Source: Geothrix fermentans DSM 14018 (GTDB lineage: Bacteria; Acidobacteriota; Holophagae; Holophagales; Holophagaceae). From it: 64,000 bases of DNA. The stretch spans positions 124,001-188,000 of the forward strand of contig NZ_AUAU01000005.1 of NCBI RefSeq assembly GCF_000428885.1, in the 5' to 3' direction. Below are positions 25,662 to 34,118 of the stretch, piece by piece. The position numbers and the translations under genes were made by a program. Below the pieces are notes generated by a model, which did not search any database, was not told where the DNA came from, and saw only the letters and a list, made by a program, of their open reading frames with translations. Every line of letters begins with the position of its first letter. The stretch's first letter is position 1.

Positions 25662-25856
25662 GGGGGCTCCTTGGAAAGAAGCCCAGCCTAGTCCAAGCCG
25701 AAAGCCAATCCAAGTCACAACAGATATGGACGGAATTATCAAAAAACATTCATTGATTGGATCCCAAACGCCTCGCCGCGCCACCTTCCCGGGGGCCGGC
25801 TCCGCCTTGACGCCCGGCGGCCGCGGGTCCAGGATGAAGCACCTCCGGACCTCGCC

Positions 25857-25931
25857 ATGACGCCCCGCTTCCATCGCTATTATTGGTTCCCGCGCACGGA
25901 TCGTGCGTGGCACGGCGAGGGTCCAGCCTGA
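25857..25931 (+). CDS. Aromatic leader peptide of the DAHP synthase attenuator
   Basis: A 24-codon frame rich in aromatic codons: Phe5, Tyr8-Tyr9-Trp10-Phe11 and Trp18 (peptide begins MTPRFHRYYWFPR). It lies between sodB and the DAHP synthase gene and stops 23 bases ahead of an intrinsic terminator. Immediately after the YYWF codons is a hairpin (25891-25909) and an alternative segment able to disrupt the terminator. Such a peptide would sense aminoacyl-tRNA for Tyr, Trp and Phe. Weak points: no clear ribosome site; its ATGA overlaps the stop of an 8-codon upstream frame (25834-25860), possibly giving coupled initiation. Confidence 0.7.
   Translation: MTPRFHRYYWFPRTDRAWHGEGPA
25891..25909 (+). 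promoter_or_regulatory. Leader hairpin and antiterminator segment
   Basis: CGCACG/CGTGCG stem (6 bp plus one G-T and one C-G pair) with a GAT loop directly after the aromatic codons. The internal segment ACGGATCG (25896-25903) is fully complementary to CGATCCGT (25958-25965), the ascending arm of the terminator. Ribosome stalling at Tyr/Trp/Phe would open this hairpin and favour antitermination. Confidence 0.6.
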
Positions 25932-25953
25932 TACCTGGAACATCCCCATGACC

Positions 25954-25988
25954 ACCCCGATCCGTTCCCCGGATCGGGGTTTTTCTTT
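25954..25988 (+). terminator. Intrinsic terminator/attenuator before DAHP synthase
   Basis: An 11-bp perfect stem (ACCCCGATCCG/CGGATCGGGGT), 5-base loop, then TTTTTCTTT. It ends only 15 bases before the DAHP synthase ATG. No gene lies just upstream on this strand, so its role is attenuation rather than transcript end. Confidence 0.85.
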
Positions 25989-26003
25989 ATCCCGGAAGGC
26001 CCC

Positions 26004-27083
26004 ATGACCCACCAAGACCTCGAGAACCTGAACATCGACGCCTTCGACCGGATGCCCTCGCCGGCGGAGGTCCATGCGGCCCTGCCCGTCCCCGACGCCG
26101 TGGCGGACACCGTGGCCACCGGCCGCCGGGACCTCCAGCGCATCCTCGCCCGGGAGGATCCCCGGCTCCTGGTGGTGGTGGGGCCGTGCAGCATCCACGA
26201 TCCCGCGGCGGGCCTGGACTACGCCCGGCGGCTCAAGGCCCTGTCCGACGAGGTCTCGGACACCCTGCTGCTCGTGATGCGGGTCTACTTCGAGAAGCCG
26301 CGGACCTCCACGGGTTGGAAGGGCTACATCAACGATCCCCGCATGGACGACTCCTTCCACATCGAGGAGGGCATGCGGAAGGCCCGGGAGTTCCTGCTCC
26401 GCATCGGCGAGATCGGCCTCCCCGCCGCCACGGAGGCCCTGGACCCCAACACACCCCAGTACATCGGCGACCTCATCAGCTGGACCGCCATCGGCGCCCG
26501 GACCTCGGAATCCCAGACGCACCGGGAGATGTCCAGCGGCTTGTCCACGCCCGTGGGCTTCAAGAACGCCACGGACGGCGACCTGGCTGCCGCCGTGAAC
26601 GCCATCCTCTCCGCCTCCCGCCCCCACAGCTTCCTGGGGCTCAATGACCAGGGCTCGGCCGCCATCGTGCGCACCCGGGGGAACGCATTCGGCCACCTGG
26701 TGCTGCGCGGCGGCGGGGGCCGCCCCAACTACGACACGGTCAGCATCGCCCTGGCCGAGGATGCCCTGCGCAAGGCGGGCCTGCCGGAAAACATCGTCGT
26801 GGACTGCTCCCACGCCAACAGCCACAAGAACCCCCGCCTCCAGCCCCTGGTCCTCCAGGACTGCGCCCACCAGATCCGGCGGGGCAACCGCTCCATCGTG
26901 GGGGTCATGGTGGAGAGCTTCCTCGAGGAGGGCAACCAGCCCATCCCCGAGGACCTCTCCAGCCTGCGCTACGGCTGCTCCGTCACCGACGCCTGCCTGG
27001 GCTGGGAGGACACGGCCGCCCTGCTCCGGGAGACCCGGACCCTGTTGAAGGAGGCTCTGGTCTCCCGCGTGATGGCCCCTTGA
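26004..27083 (+). CDS. aroG: 3-deoxy-7-phosphoheptulonate synthase (class I DAHP synthase)
   Basis: 359 residues, matching the AroF/G/H type Ialpha enzymes. VVGPCSIHDP, MRVYFEKPRTSTGWKGYINDP, NATDG, VDCSHANSHK and GVMVES are the PEP, E4P and metal sites. It condenses PEP with erythrose-4-phosphate, the first step of aromatic amino acid synthesis. GGAAGG precedes the ATG. The leader peptide, alternative hairpins and terminator upstream give attenuation control by aromatic tRNA charging. Allosteric specificity (Phe/Tyr/Trp) cannot be read reliably. Confidence 0.95.
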   Translation: MTHQDLENLNIDAFDRMPSPAEVHAALPVPDAVADTVATGRRDLQRILAREDPRLLVVVGPCSIHDPAAGLDYARRLKALSDEVSDTLLLVMRVYFEKPRTSTGWKGYINDPRMDDSFHIEEGMRKAREFLLRIGEIGLPAATEALDPNTPQYIGDLISWTAIGARTSESQTHREMSSGLSTPVGFKNATDGDLAAAVNAILSASRPHSFLGLNDQGSAAIVRTRGNAFGHLVLRGGGGRPNYDTVSIALAEDALRKAGLPENIVVDCSHANSHKNPRLQPLVLQDCAHQIRRGNRSIVGVMVESFLEEGNQPIPEDLSSLRYGCSVTDACLGWEDTAALLRETRTLLKEALVSRVMAP

Positions 27084-27111
27084 TACCCAATCACCATCAA
27101 GAATTAAGATT

Positions 27112-27291
27112 CACCACGGAGACACGGAACCCACGGAGGCGGCACGGAGCCCTCCGTGCAACTCCGTGATGGGCAGGCCGGAGGCCGCTTCCGGCTTCGC
27201 CGGAAGCCACAGGAGGCGCCGGGTCCGGACACGCCTGAAACGTTCCGGACCCGGCGCCTCCTGTGTGCCCATGCTCCGTGCCTCCGTGGTG
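27112..27291 (+). repeat. Structured 180-bp palindromic element, copy 1
   Basis: Bounded by CACCACGGAG and CTCCGTGGTG. Internal stems: GCACGGAG/CTCCGTGC, ATGGGCA/TGCCCAT, GCTTCCGGC/GCCGGAAGC and a 20-bp stem beginning CAGGAGGCGCCGGG. Same length, order and orientation as the copy at 35417-35596. Occupies most of the gap between the DAHP synthase and chemoreceptor genes. No ORF. Confidence 0.9.
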
Positions 27292-27330
27292 GATCTATTA
27301 CGATTGAATGCAGATTGGTATGAGGGGGCG

Positions 27331-28920
27331 TCAGTCCGCCGGGGTCCCCGTCCCGGCGTCGAGCACGAAGGCTCCCGCGCTCCCGTCGAGGGCCGCGGCC
27401 TGGGATGACAAGGTGCTCGAGGTGGCGGACATCTCCTCGGCGGCCGTGGCGTGGCGCTGCACCACCTGGGAGAGCTCCTCCAGGGCGCGGTTGATCTGCC
27501 GGACCGTGTGGTCCTGTTCGATCGCGGCGTCGGCGAAGGACTGCAGCTTCCGGGCACTGCGGGTCACCTCGGGCGCCACCCGCTTGAGCAGCCCCTCGGC
27601 GTGCGCCGCGATGCCCACGCTCCGGTCGGAGATGGCGCGGATCTCCTTGGCCCCCTCCCCGCTGCGCTCCGCGAGCTTCTGGACCTCGGCGGCCACCACC
27701 GCGAAGCCGCGCCCGTGGACCCCGGCGCGCGCCGCCTCGATGGCCGCATTGAGGGCCAGGAGGTTGGTCTGGTAGGCCAGGTCCTCGACCATGCCGATGC
27801 GCTCTGCGATGCCACGCATGGCCTCCGCGGTCTCCGCGGCGGCACCGGTCCCGACCCGCACCTCCTCGGCCACGCCCGCGGCCCGATCGCTCGCCTTCTT
27901 GGCATCTCCCGCGGCCCGGGTCGCCGCGGCGGCCAGCTCCTCCATGGAGGCCGTCAGCTCCTCCACCGAGGCCGCCTGCTCCGAGGAGCCCTGGCTGACC
28001 TCCTGCGCCGTGTCGTTCACCTGGGCGCTGACCTGGCTCACGACCTCGACGGAGCGCTGGATCGTGGCGGCCAGGGAGGCCACCGCCTCCCGCATGACGC
28101 CCAGGGCCCGGGTCATGGCCCCGGCCTCGTCCTGCGCGCCTTCGAAGGGCCGGAGGGTGGGGTCCTCGCGGAAGTCGTACCGGGCCAGGCGCTCGAGGCT
28201 GGCGGTGATGGCGAGGATGGGCCGGGCGATCCGATGCCCGATGGTCGCCCACACCGCCACGGTCATGACCAGGCAGAGGATGATCACGACGAGCAGCACC
28301 TGGGTGCGCTGCCGGATGTCGGCCATCGCCGCCGCCCGCTCGGCTGCCACAACCGCGTCGATGTCATCCACGTAGTTGCCGGTGCCGATCACCCAGCCGA
28401 ACGAGGGCACCAGGAGCGAGTAGGCCCGCTTGGGCAGCGCGACGCTGCCGCCCTTCTTGGGGAACCAGTAGTCGCTGTAGCCCCCGCCGGACACGCCGGC
28501 CTGGATGATGTTCCGCATGTACGGAATGCCCTTCAGGTCCACCGCGTCGATCCGGTTCTTGCCTTCGAGGTTGGACTGGGTGGCATGCACGGTGTTCAGG
28601 CCGTCCACCGTGTCCGCCCAGAAGTAGCCGTCCCCGTCGTACCGGAGGCCGCGCAGGAGATCGGCGCCCAGGCGCTTCGCCTCGGCGGCCTGGATCTCGC
28701 CCTTCTCCTGCCGGTCGGCGATCGCCTTGAGCATGGACGCCGCCGTCTCGACCTCCAGGCGGGCCCGCCGGTCGTAGCTGTCGCGCAGGGTGCGCTCGAG
28801 CTGCTGGATGCGCTGTTCGGAGGTGCGCCGCCCCTCCATGATGAGGAAGGTTCCCAGGGCAATGCCCGCGATCGAAGCGGTCGCGACCGTGAAGGAGATG
28901 ATCTTCGCTGCGATGCGCAT
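27331..28920 (-). CDS. Methyl-accepting chemotaxis protein, single Cache sensor
   Basis: 529 residues. TM1 (about 8-28), periplasmic sCache_2-like sensor (about 35-190, with [16 protein letters not shown] and [14 protein letters not shown]), TM2 (about 198-218), HAMP-like segment, then the cytoplasmic signalling domain with hairpin core [22 protein letters not shown] cut short here. It controls CheA kinase; the ligand is unknown (sCache_2 often binds small carboxylates). No che genes nearby. The 3' end lies just beyond the palindromic element. Confidence 0.93.
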   Translation of the reverse strand: MRIAAKIISFTVATASIAGIALGTFLIMEGRRTSEQRIQQLERTLRDSYDRRARLEVETAASMLKAIADRQEKGEIQAAEAKRLGADLLRGLRYDGDGYFWADTVDGLNTVHATQSNLEGKNRIDAVDLKGIPYMRNIIQAGVSGGGYSDYWFPKKGGSVALPKRAYSLLVPSFGWVIGTGNYVDDIDAVVAAERAAAMADIRQRTQVLLVVIILCLVMTVAVWATIGHRIARPILAITASLERLARYDFREDPTLRPFEGAQDEAGAMTRALGVMREAVASLAATIQRSVEVVSQVSAQVNDTAQEVSQGSSEQAASVEELTASMEELAAAATRAAGDAKKASDRAAGVAEEVRVGTGAAAETAEAMRGIAERIGMVEDLAYQTNLLALNAAIEAARAGVHGRGFAVVAAEVQKLAERSGEGAKEIRAISDRSVGIAAHAEGLLKRVAPEVTRSARKLQSFADAAIEQDHTVRQINRALEELSQVVQRHATAAEEMSATSSTLSSQAAALDGSAGAFVLDAGTGTPAD

Positions 28921-29000
28921 GCCTGGGCCTCGTGAGCAGGGGCCCCTTCATCTGATCACAGGGATTGGAGGCCGTGGTGACGAAACTTCCCCGGACGGGG

Positions 29001-29025
29001 CCCGGGACGCAGGGCGCGTCCCGGG
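29001..29025 (-). terminator. Hairpin after the EMR-like gene
   Basis: A 10-bp perfect stem (CCCGGGACGC/GCGTCCCGGG) with a 5-base loop, 23 bases after the stop on the minus strand. No U-run. Confidence 0.45.
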
Positions 29026-29047
29026 TGGGTAACCGTAGCCGGGTGGG

Positions 29048-31087
29048 TCAGGCCTTCAGCGCCTTCGCGGCCAGCTCCAGCACGTCGGTGGTGGCCACGC
29101 CCTCGTGGTTCGTCTCGCCCGCTGCATTGTTCAGCATCACGTTGCAGAAGGGACAGCCCACGGCGATGGTGGTGGCCTTGGTCTCCAGGGCCTGCTCGAA
29201 GCGCTCGTGGTTCACGCGCTTGCCCAGGTGCTCCTCCAGCCAGAAGCGGCCTCCGCCGGCGCCGCAGCACATGGTGGCCTCGCCGTGCTTCTCCATCTCC
29301 GTGAGCTTCACGCCGGGGATGGCGCCCAGGATGGCCCTGGGGGCCTCCACTTGGCCGTTGATGCGGCTGAGGTAGCAGGGGTCGTGGTAGGTGAGGTCCA
29401 CCTCCACCTTCTGGTCCAGCTTGAGCTTGCCCTCGGCCATGAGCTTGGCCACCAGCTCGGTGCCGTGCACCACCTCGAAGTCGCCGCCGAAGGCCGGGTA
29501 CTCGTTCTTCAGGGTGTTCAGGCAGTGGGGGCAGTTGGTGACGACCTTCTTCACGCCGTGGCCCTTGAGGGTCTCGATGTTGGCCTCGGTGGCGGACTGG
29601 TAGAGGTACTCGTTGCCCAGGCGCCGGGCGGACTCGCAGGTGCAGCTCTCCTCGGTGCCCAGGATGGCGAAGGAGACGTTGGCGGCCTTGAGCAGCTTCA
29701 CCAGGGACTTGGACACCTTCTGGCCCGCGGCGTCGTAGCTGCCGGCGCAGCCCACCCAGAAGAGGTACTCGGCCTCGGGGTTCTCGGCGAAGGTGGGCAC
29801 CTCCAGGCCCTCGGCCCACTTGGCGCGGTCCGCCTGGGGCAGGTTCCAGGGGTTGCCCTGGCGCTCCATGCCCTTGAAGGCCACCTGGGCCTCGGCGGGG
29901 AAGTCGCTCTCCTCCAGCGTGAGGTAGCGGCGCATGCCCACGAGCTTGTCCACGAAGCTGATCTGCAGAGGGCAGGCCCACTCGCAGTAGCCGCAGCTGG
30001 TGCAGGCCCAGATGGTGTCCTGGCTGATCCAGCCTTCGAGCTGGGCCTTGCTCCAGGGCGCCTCCTCGTCGTCGCGCTTCCAGTAGGAGCCCTCGGGCAC
30101 GGGACCGCCGATGAGCTTGCGGTCCTCGGGCACGGGCTTGTCCTGGGCCATCTGCTCCAGCGGCGTGGCCTTGAGGTAGTCGCGCAGGTCGTTGCCGAAG
30201 TTCTTGGGGCGCAGGGGCTTCCCGGTCAGCGTCGTGGGGCAGTTCTCCAGGCAGCGGCCGCACTCCACGCAGGTGTAGAAGTCCAGCATCTGCTTCCAGG
30301 TGAAGTCCTGGATCCGGTTGATGCCGAAGTGCTCGGCCTCCAGGTCCATGGGCTTGAGGTTCTTCTGGGGCTCCAGCTCGCGGAAGTAGATGTTGAAGAG
30401 GCTCGTGAAGACGTGGAAGTGCTTGGAGTAGGGCAGGAAGTTGGCGAAGAAGTAGAGGACCGCCAGGTGCAGCCACCACATCGTCTTGTAGAGGACGGTG
30501 AGGCCCGTCTCGCTCAGGCCGCCCAGCCAGCCGGCCACGGCCACGCCCGCCGGGGACCAGGCGGCCCAGGCGGGATGGTGGAGGGCCACGAAGGCTCCGT
30601 CCGCCAGCAGGTCCGTGACCATGAGGCCGCCGATGAGGCTCAGGGTGGCCCAGGCGTCCCAGGAGTTCTCCAGGCGCCAGGGCTTGGCGGCCAGGCGGCG
30701 GAAGGTGGCCAGGCCCAGGCCCAGGAGCACCAGCACCTCGAAGATGTCCTTCGTGGCCTGGTAGCCCAGGCCGAAGCCGCCCAGGGCCTCGGTCATGTGG
30801 AAGACCGGGAAGAGGCCCTCCAGCACCAGGCCGATGGTGCGCAGGGAGAGGACGCAGAAGCCCCAGAAGATGAGGATGTGGTAGAAGCCCGCGTACTTGT
30901 CGCGGACCATGCGCTTCTGCATCAGCGCGAGGGTGAAGACGCCCTTGAGGCGCACCCAGGGCTGGTCGAAGCGGTTGTCCGGGAGGCCCGCCTTCATCGT
31001 GGCGATCCGCTTGCGGATGGTCACCGCGAAGAATCCGGCGGCCGCCAGCGTCATGATCCAGAACAGCGCGATTTCCAGGGCCTTCAT
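29048..31087 (-). CDS. Membrane Fe-S oxidoreductase, probable ETF:menaquinone oxidoreductase (EMR-like)
   Basis: 679 residues. An N-terminal membrane domain of about six helices with histidines suited to b-haem (NarI/HdrE-like, about 1-230) is fused to two 4Fe-4S clusters (CVECGRCLENCP, CTSCGYCEWACP) and two HdrD-type CCG domains (GCAGS...ESCTCE...NCPHC; DPCYLSR...CCGAGGG...GCPFC). This matches the fused oxidoreductases (DUF3483/EMR) that pass electrons from ETF to menaquinone in acyl-CoA oxidation by anaerobes. The first CCG motif is altered (SCTCE). No etfAB in the window. GGGAGG precedes the ATG. Confidence 0.85.
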   Translation of the reverse strand: MKALEIALFWIMTLAAAGFFAVTIRKRIATMKAGLPDNRFDQPWVRLKGVFTLALMQKRMVRDKYAGFYHILIFWGFCVLSLRTIGLVLEGLFPVFHMTEALGGFGLGYQATKDIFEVLVLLGLGLATFRRLAAKPWRLENSWDAWATLSLIGGLMVTDLLADGAFVALHHPAWAAWSPAGVAVAGWLGGLSETGLTVLYKTMWWLHLAVLYFFANFLPYSKHFHVFTSLFNIYFRELEPQKNLKPMDLEAEHFGINRIQDFTWKQMLDFYTCVECGRCLENCPTTLTGKPLRPKNFGNDLRDYLKATPLEQMAQDKPVPEDRKLIGGPVPEGSYWKRDDEEAPWSKAQLEGWISQDTIWACTSCGYCEWACPLQISFVDKLVGMRRYLTLEESDFPAEAQVAFKGMERQGNPWNLPQADRAKWAEGLEVPTFAENPEAEYLFWVGCAGSYDAAGQKVSKSLVKLLKAANVSFAILGTEESCTCESARRLGNEYLYQSATEANIETLKGHGVKKVVTNCPHCLNTLKNEYPAFGGDFEVVHGTELVAKLMAEGKLKLDQKVEVDLTYHDPCYLSRINGQVEAPRAILGAIPGVKLTEMEKHGEATMCCGAGGGRFWLEEHLGKRVNHERFEQALETKATTIAVGCPFCNVMLNNAAGETNHEGVATTDVLELAAKALKA

Positions 31088-31248
31088 GGCGGTGCCTCCC
31101 AGCAGTCAAGGTCCGGTTCGCCCCGCGGCGCGAGGCCGGGGGCCGGTCATTGTCTCACCCGTTTATCAGGTATGCGGTCGAAGGCCCAGTGTAGCCGTGC
31201 CCATGACAAACTGAAGGCCCGACCTGGAGTCAGTTTCCGGAGCCCCCC

Positions 31249-31599
31249 TTGAGTCCCGTCCCCCTCGTCTTCGAAGCCGCCGTCACCCGCCCCCTGTCGG
31301 TGGTGTTCCGCGCCGGCGAAGCCTGGGAGGGCCATGACTACACGGTGGAGGTGGTGGCCGAGCGGCAGGGCCTGGACGGCTTCGACGTGGTGGTGGACTT
31401 CCGGGACCTGGAGGCCGCCCTGGACCGCAGCCTGGCGCCGCTCCAGGGAAAGCTCCTCTCGGACCTGGGCCTGGAGGGCCCCCTGGCCCTGGCCACGCGC
31501 CTGGCGGCCGAGCTGGCCCCCTTCGTGCCGCTGCCGGCGCGGCTCCGGGAGGTGGCCCTCACCGATGGGCGCGGGCGCCGGATGGCCGTCCGCCCTTGA
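31249..31599 (+). CDS. Degenerate 6-carboxytetrahydropterin synthase-like (QueD-like) protein
   Basis: 116 residues with QueD/PTPS topology: FEAAVTRPL, EGHDYTVEVVAE and VVVDFRDLEAALDRSLAPL follow the family pattern. The zinc site is degraded: the first His is Val, the HGH pair is EGH, the catalytic Cys is missing, and the DH motif after the helix is absent. Hence probably not a pterin synthase. TTG start with GGAG six bases upstream. Its stop overlaps the TTG of the signal peptidase gene (TTGA). Function unknown. Confidence 0.65.
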   Translation: MSPVPLVFEAAVTRPLSVVFRAGEAWEGHDYTVEVVAERQGLDGFDVVVDFRDLEAALDRSLAPLQGKLLSDLGLEGPLALATRLAAELAPFVPLPARLREVALTDGRGRRMAVRP

Positions 31600-32027
31600 G
31601 GCCCTGGATCCCCCTCGCGGCCCTGGCCCTGGCCCTCTCCCCCCTGGCGGTGGTCCACCCCGTCCGCATCTCGGGCCGCAGCATGGAACCGGCCCTCCAC
31701 GACGGGGACCTGCGCTGGGCCCTGCGGGCCTGGGCCAGCCACACCCCCCGGCGGGGCGAGGTCTGGCTGGTGGAGGGGCCGCACGGCGCCTCGGTGAAGC
31801 GCGTGCTGGGCCTGCCGGGCGAGGCCGTCGAGTGGCGCGGCCCGGACCTGTGGATTGACGGGCGGCGCCTCAACGAGCCCTGGGTGGTCCACCCGGAGCG
31901 CGGAGGCGAGGGCCGGTCGGCCGCCATGGAGGGCTACCTGGTCCTGGGTGACAACCGGCCCGACAGCCAGGATGGGCGCACCTGGGGCCGCCTGCCGCGC
32001 GCAGCCCTAAGGGGCCGCATCCTCTGA
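31596..32027 (+). CDS. Signal peptidase I-like S26 protease
   Basis: 143 residues, short for LepB. One N-terminal hydrophobic anchor (about 5-21), then SGRSMEP with catalytic Ser29, SVKRVLGLPGE with the general-base Lys68, and GDNRPDSQDGRTWG. All four S26 boxes are present although the second membrane span and large inserts of LepB are missing, resembling the compact TraF/Gram-positive types. It would cleave signal peptides at the outer face of the inner membrane. TTG start overlaps the preceding stop. Confidence 0.85.
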   Translation: MRPWIPLAALALALSPLAVVHPVRISGRSMEPALHDGDLRWALRAWASHTPRRGEVWLVEGPHGASVKRVLGLPGEAVEWRGPDLWIDGRRLNEPWVVHPERGGEGRSAAMEGYLVLGDNRPDSQDGRTWGRLPRAALRGRIL

Positions 32028-32028
32028 A

Positions 32029-32649
32029 CTATTTCTGCCGGGTGTAGGTGATCTCCATGGTCCGGACCTCCTTGCCGCCCCGGGTCTCGTACCACTCCAT
32101 CACGTGGGAGTCGTCGCTCAGGACCTTCACGACCTGGCGGATCTTGACCTTCGTCCCGGGTTTTATGATGTCGTCCATGTCGCCCTTGTAGGTGAAGGTC
32201 CTGGCGGCCGGGTCGTAGGTGCCGGTCATGACCAGGATGGCGGTGCCCATGTTGTCCAGCCACGTGGCCGTGAAGTGCCGGGCCAGGTTGTCATAGCCCG
32301 TGAGGCCCAGTCCCTGGAAGGCCATGCCGCCGAAGGTGCCCTTGTACTGCCCCTGGATGAACCGCCCGTCCATCAGCGAGGTGTAGCTGGCCGTGCCGCT
32401 GGAGAGCTCGGGCGGAGCGCCGGGCTCCATCCACATCCTGGACGAGAAGGCCCAGTCGCCGGTGAGCGAGGCCAGGAGCTTGTGGTTCGGCCCTGGGGTG
32501 GCGGCCTTTTGCCAGGCCTCCATCATCGCCTGCTGCTCGGGGGTGGGGGCCTTCCCCTTCGCCTCCTGGGCCGCCAGGGACAGGGGCTGGGGCAGGGCCA
32601 GGATCAGGCCGCAGATCCATCCGCGGGAAACAAGGTGCCGTGAACGCAT
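32029..32649 (-). CDS. DUF1579 family exported protein
   Basis: 206 residues with a signal peptide (to about 27) and a beta-rich domain (LASLTGDWAFSSRMWMEPGAPPE, MDGRFIQGQYKGTFGG, TGYDNLARHFTATWLDNMGT), matching DUF1579 proteins of unknown function. GGAGG precedes the ATG. Convergent with the signal peptidase gene, separated by one base. Divergent from murA. Confidence 0.8.
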   Translation of the reverse strand: MRSRHLVSRGWICGLILALPQPLSLAAQEAKGKAPTPEQQAMMEAWQKAATPGPNHKLLASLTGDWAFSSRMWMEPGAPPELSSGTASYTSLMDGRFIQGQYKGTFGGMAFQGLGLTGYDNLARHFTATWLDNMGTAILVMTGTYDPAARTFTYKGDMDDIIKPGTKVKIRQVVKVLSDDSHVMEWYETRGGKEVRTMEITYTRQK

Positions 32650-32799
32650 GATCGCCTCCAGACAAGGGACTCAGGTTCGAGCGGGAGCCAACCTACCACA
32701 CCCACAAAACCGGCGGCAAAGCCAAGATTCATGCCGATTTTCAGGCCCGGCCGGGCCGGCCTCCGCCGGGTTGGGCTACGCTGGAGGGCTGGAGCTTCG

Positions 32800-34101
32800 A
32801 TGGACCGACTGGTGATCCAAGGTGGACATCCCCTGCGGGGGCGCATCCGGGTGTCCGGGGCCAAGAACGCGGCCCTGCCCTGCCTGGCGGCGGCGCTCCT
32901 GACCTCCGATCCCCTGGTCCTGTCCAACCTTCCCGCCGTGGCGGACATCCGCACCATGGTGAAGGTGCTCCAGGCCCTGGGCACGGAAGCCGCCCTCGAG
33001 CCGGAGGGCGAGGGCTTCGAGCTGACGGCGAAGCTGGCCTGCGCCGGCAGCGAGGATCCCAAGGCCCCCTACGAGCTGGTGAAGACCATGCGGGCCTCCA
33101 TCCTGGTGCTGGGGCCCCTCCTCGCGCGGTTCGGGAAGGCCACCGTGAGCCTGCCCGGCGGCTGCGCCATCGGCGCGCGGCCCGTGAACCTGCACCTGGA
33201 GGCCCTGGAGCGCATGGGCGCCGTGATGGAGATCAGCCACGGCTACATCCACGCCTCCGTGAAGGGCCGGCTCAAGGCCATCGACCACGCCTTCCCCAAG
33301 GTGAGCGTGGGCGCCACCGAGAACCTCCTCATGGCCGCGGCCCTGGCCGAAGGCACCACGGTGCTGCGCAACGCGGCCCAGGAGCCGGAGATCGGCGACC
33401 TCGCCCAGCTCCTCGTGAAGATGGGCGCCCAGATCGAGGGCATCGGGACCGGAACCCTCACGATCACCGGCGTCAAGCAGCTCCACGGCTGCGAGCACGC
33501 GGTCATCGCGGACCGCATCGAGGCGGGCACCTACCTCTGCGCCGTGGCCGCCGCCTGCGGCGACGTGGTGCTGGACCGCTGCGAGCCCGAGCACCTGCGC
33601 ACCCTGCTGGACCTGCTGGAGCGATCGGGCTGCGTCATCACCGAGCGGGAGGGCCAGGACGGCCGCCAGCTCCGCATCCAGCGCGAGTGCGGCCAGAAGC
33701 TGCGCTCCAAGGACATCACCACCCTGCCCTACCCGGGCTTCCCCACGGACCTCCAGGCCCAGGTGATGGCCGTCATGACCCAGGCCTGCGGCATCAGCGT
33801 CATCAACGAAGGCATCTTCGAGAACCGCTTCCAGCACGCCATGGAGCTGGAGCGCCTGGGCGCCAACCTGCGCACGGACGGCCGCACGGCCATCGTCGCT
33901 GGCCCCGCGGAGCTGACGGGCTGCACGGTCATGGCCACGGACCTGCGGGCCAGCGCCGCCCTCGTCATCGCCGGCCTCGTGGCCAAGGGCGAGACCATCG
34001 TGGACCGCATCTACCACCTGGACCGCGGCTACGCGGGCCTGGAGAAGAAGCTCCAGGGCGTGGGCGCCCGCATCGAGCGCGTGGGCGGCGGCCGGGTCTA
34101 G
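32800..34101 (+). CDS. murA: UDP-N-acetylglucosamine 1-carboxyvinyltransferase
   Basis: 433 residues with SGAKNAALP (Lys22-Asn23), the loop GGCAIGARPVNLH (Cys122, the fosfomycin target), and the closing DLRASAALVIAGL. It transfers enolpyruvate from PEP to UDP-GlcNAc, the first committed step of peptidoglycan synthesis. Cys at the loop predicts fosfomycin sensitivity. ATG at 32800 with GGAG five bases upstream. Followed after 17 bases by a WYL regulator. Confidence 0.96.
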   Translation: MDRLVIQGGHPLRGRIRVSGAKNAALPCLAAALLTSDPLVLSNLPAVADIRTMVKVLQALGTEAALEPEGEGFELTAKLACAGSEDPKAPYELVKTMRASILVLGPLLARFGKATVSLPGGCAIGARPVNLHLEALERMGAVMEISHGYIHASVKGRLKAIDHAFPKVSVGATENLLMAAALAEGTTVLRNAAQEPEIGDLAQLLVKMGAQIEGIGTGTLTITGVKQLHGCEHAVIADRIEAGTYLCAVAAACGDVVLDRCEPEHLRTLLDLLERSGCVITEREGQDGRQLRIQRECGQKLRSKDITTLPYPGFPTDLQAQVMAVMTQACGISVINEGIFENRFQHAMELERLGANLRTDGRTAIVAGPAELTGCTVMATDLRASAALVIAGLVAKGETIVDRIYHLDRGYAGLEKKLQGVGARIERVGGGRV

Positions 34102-34118
34102 GCCCAGCCTGGATCTCC

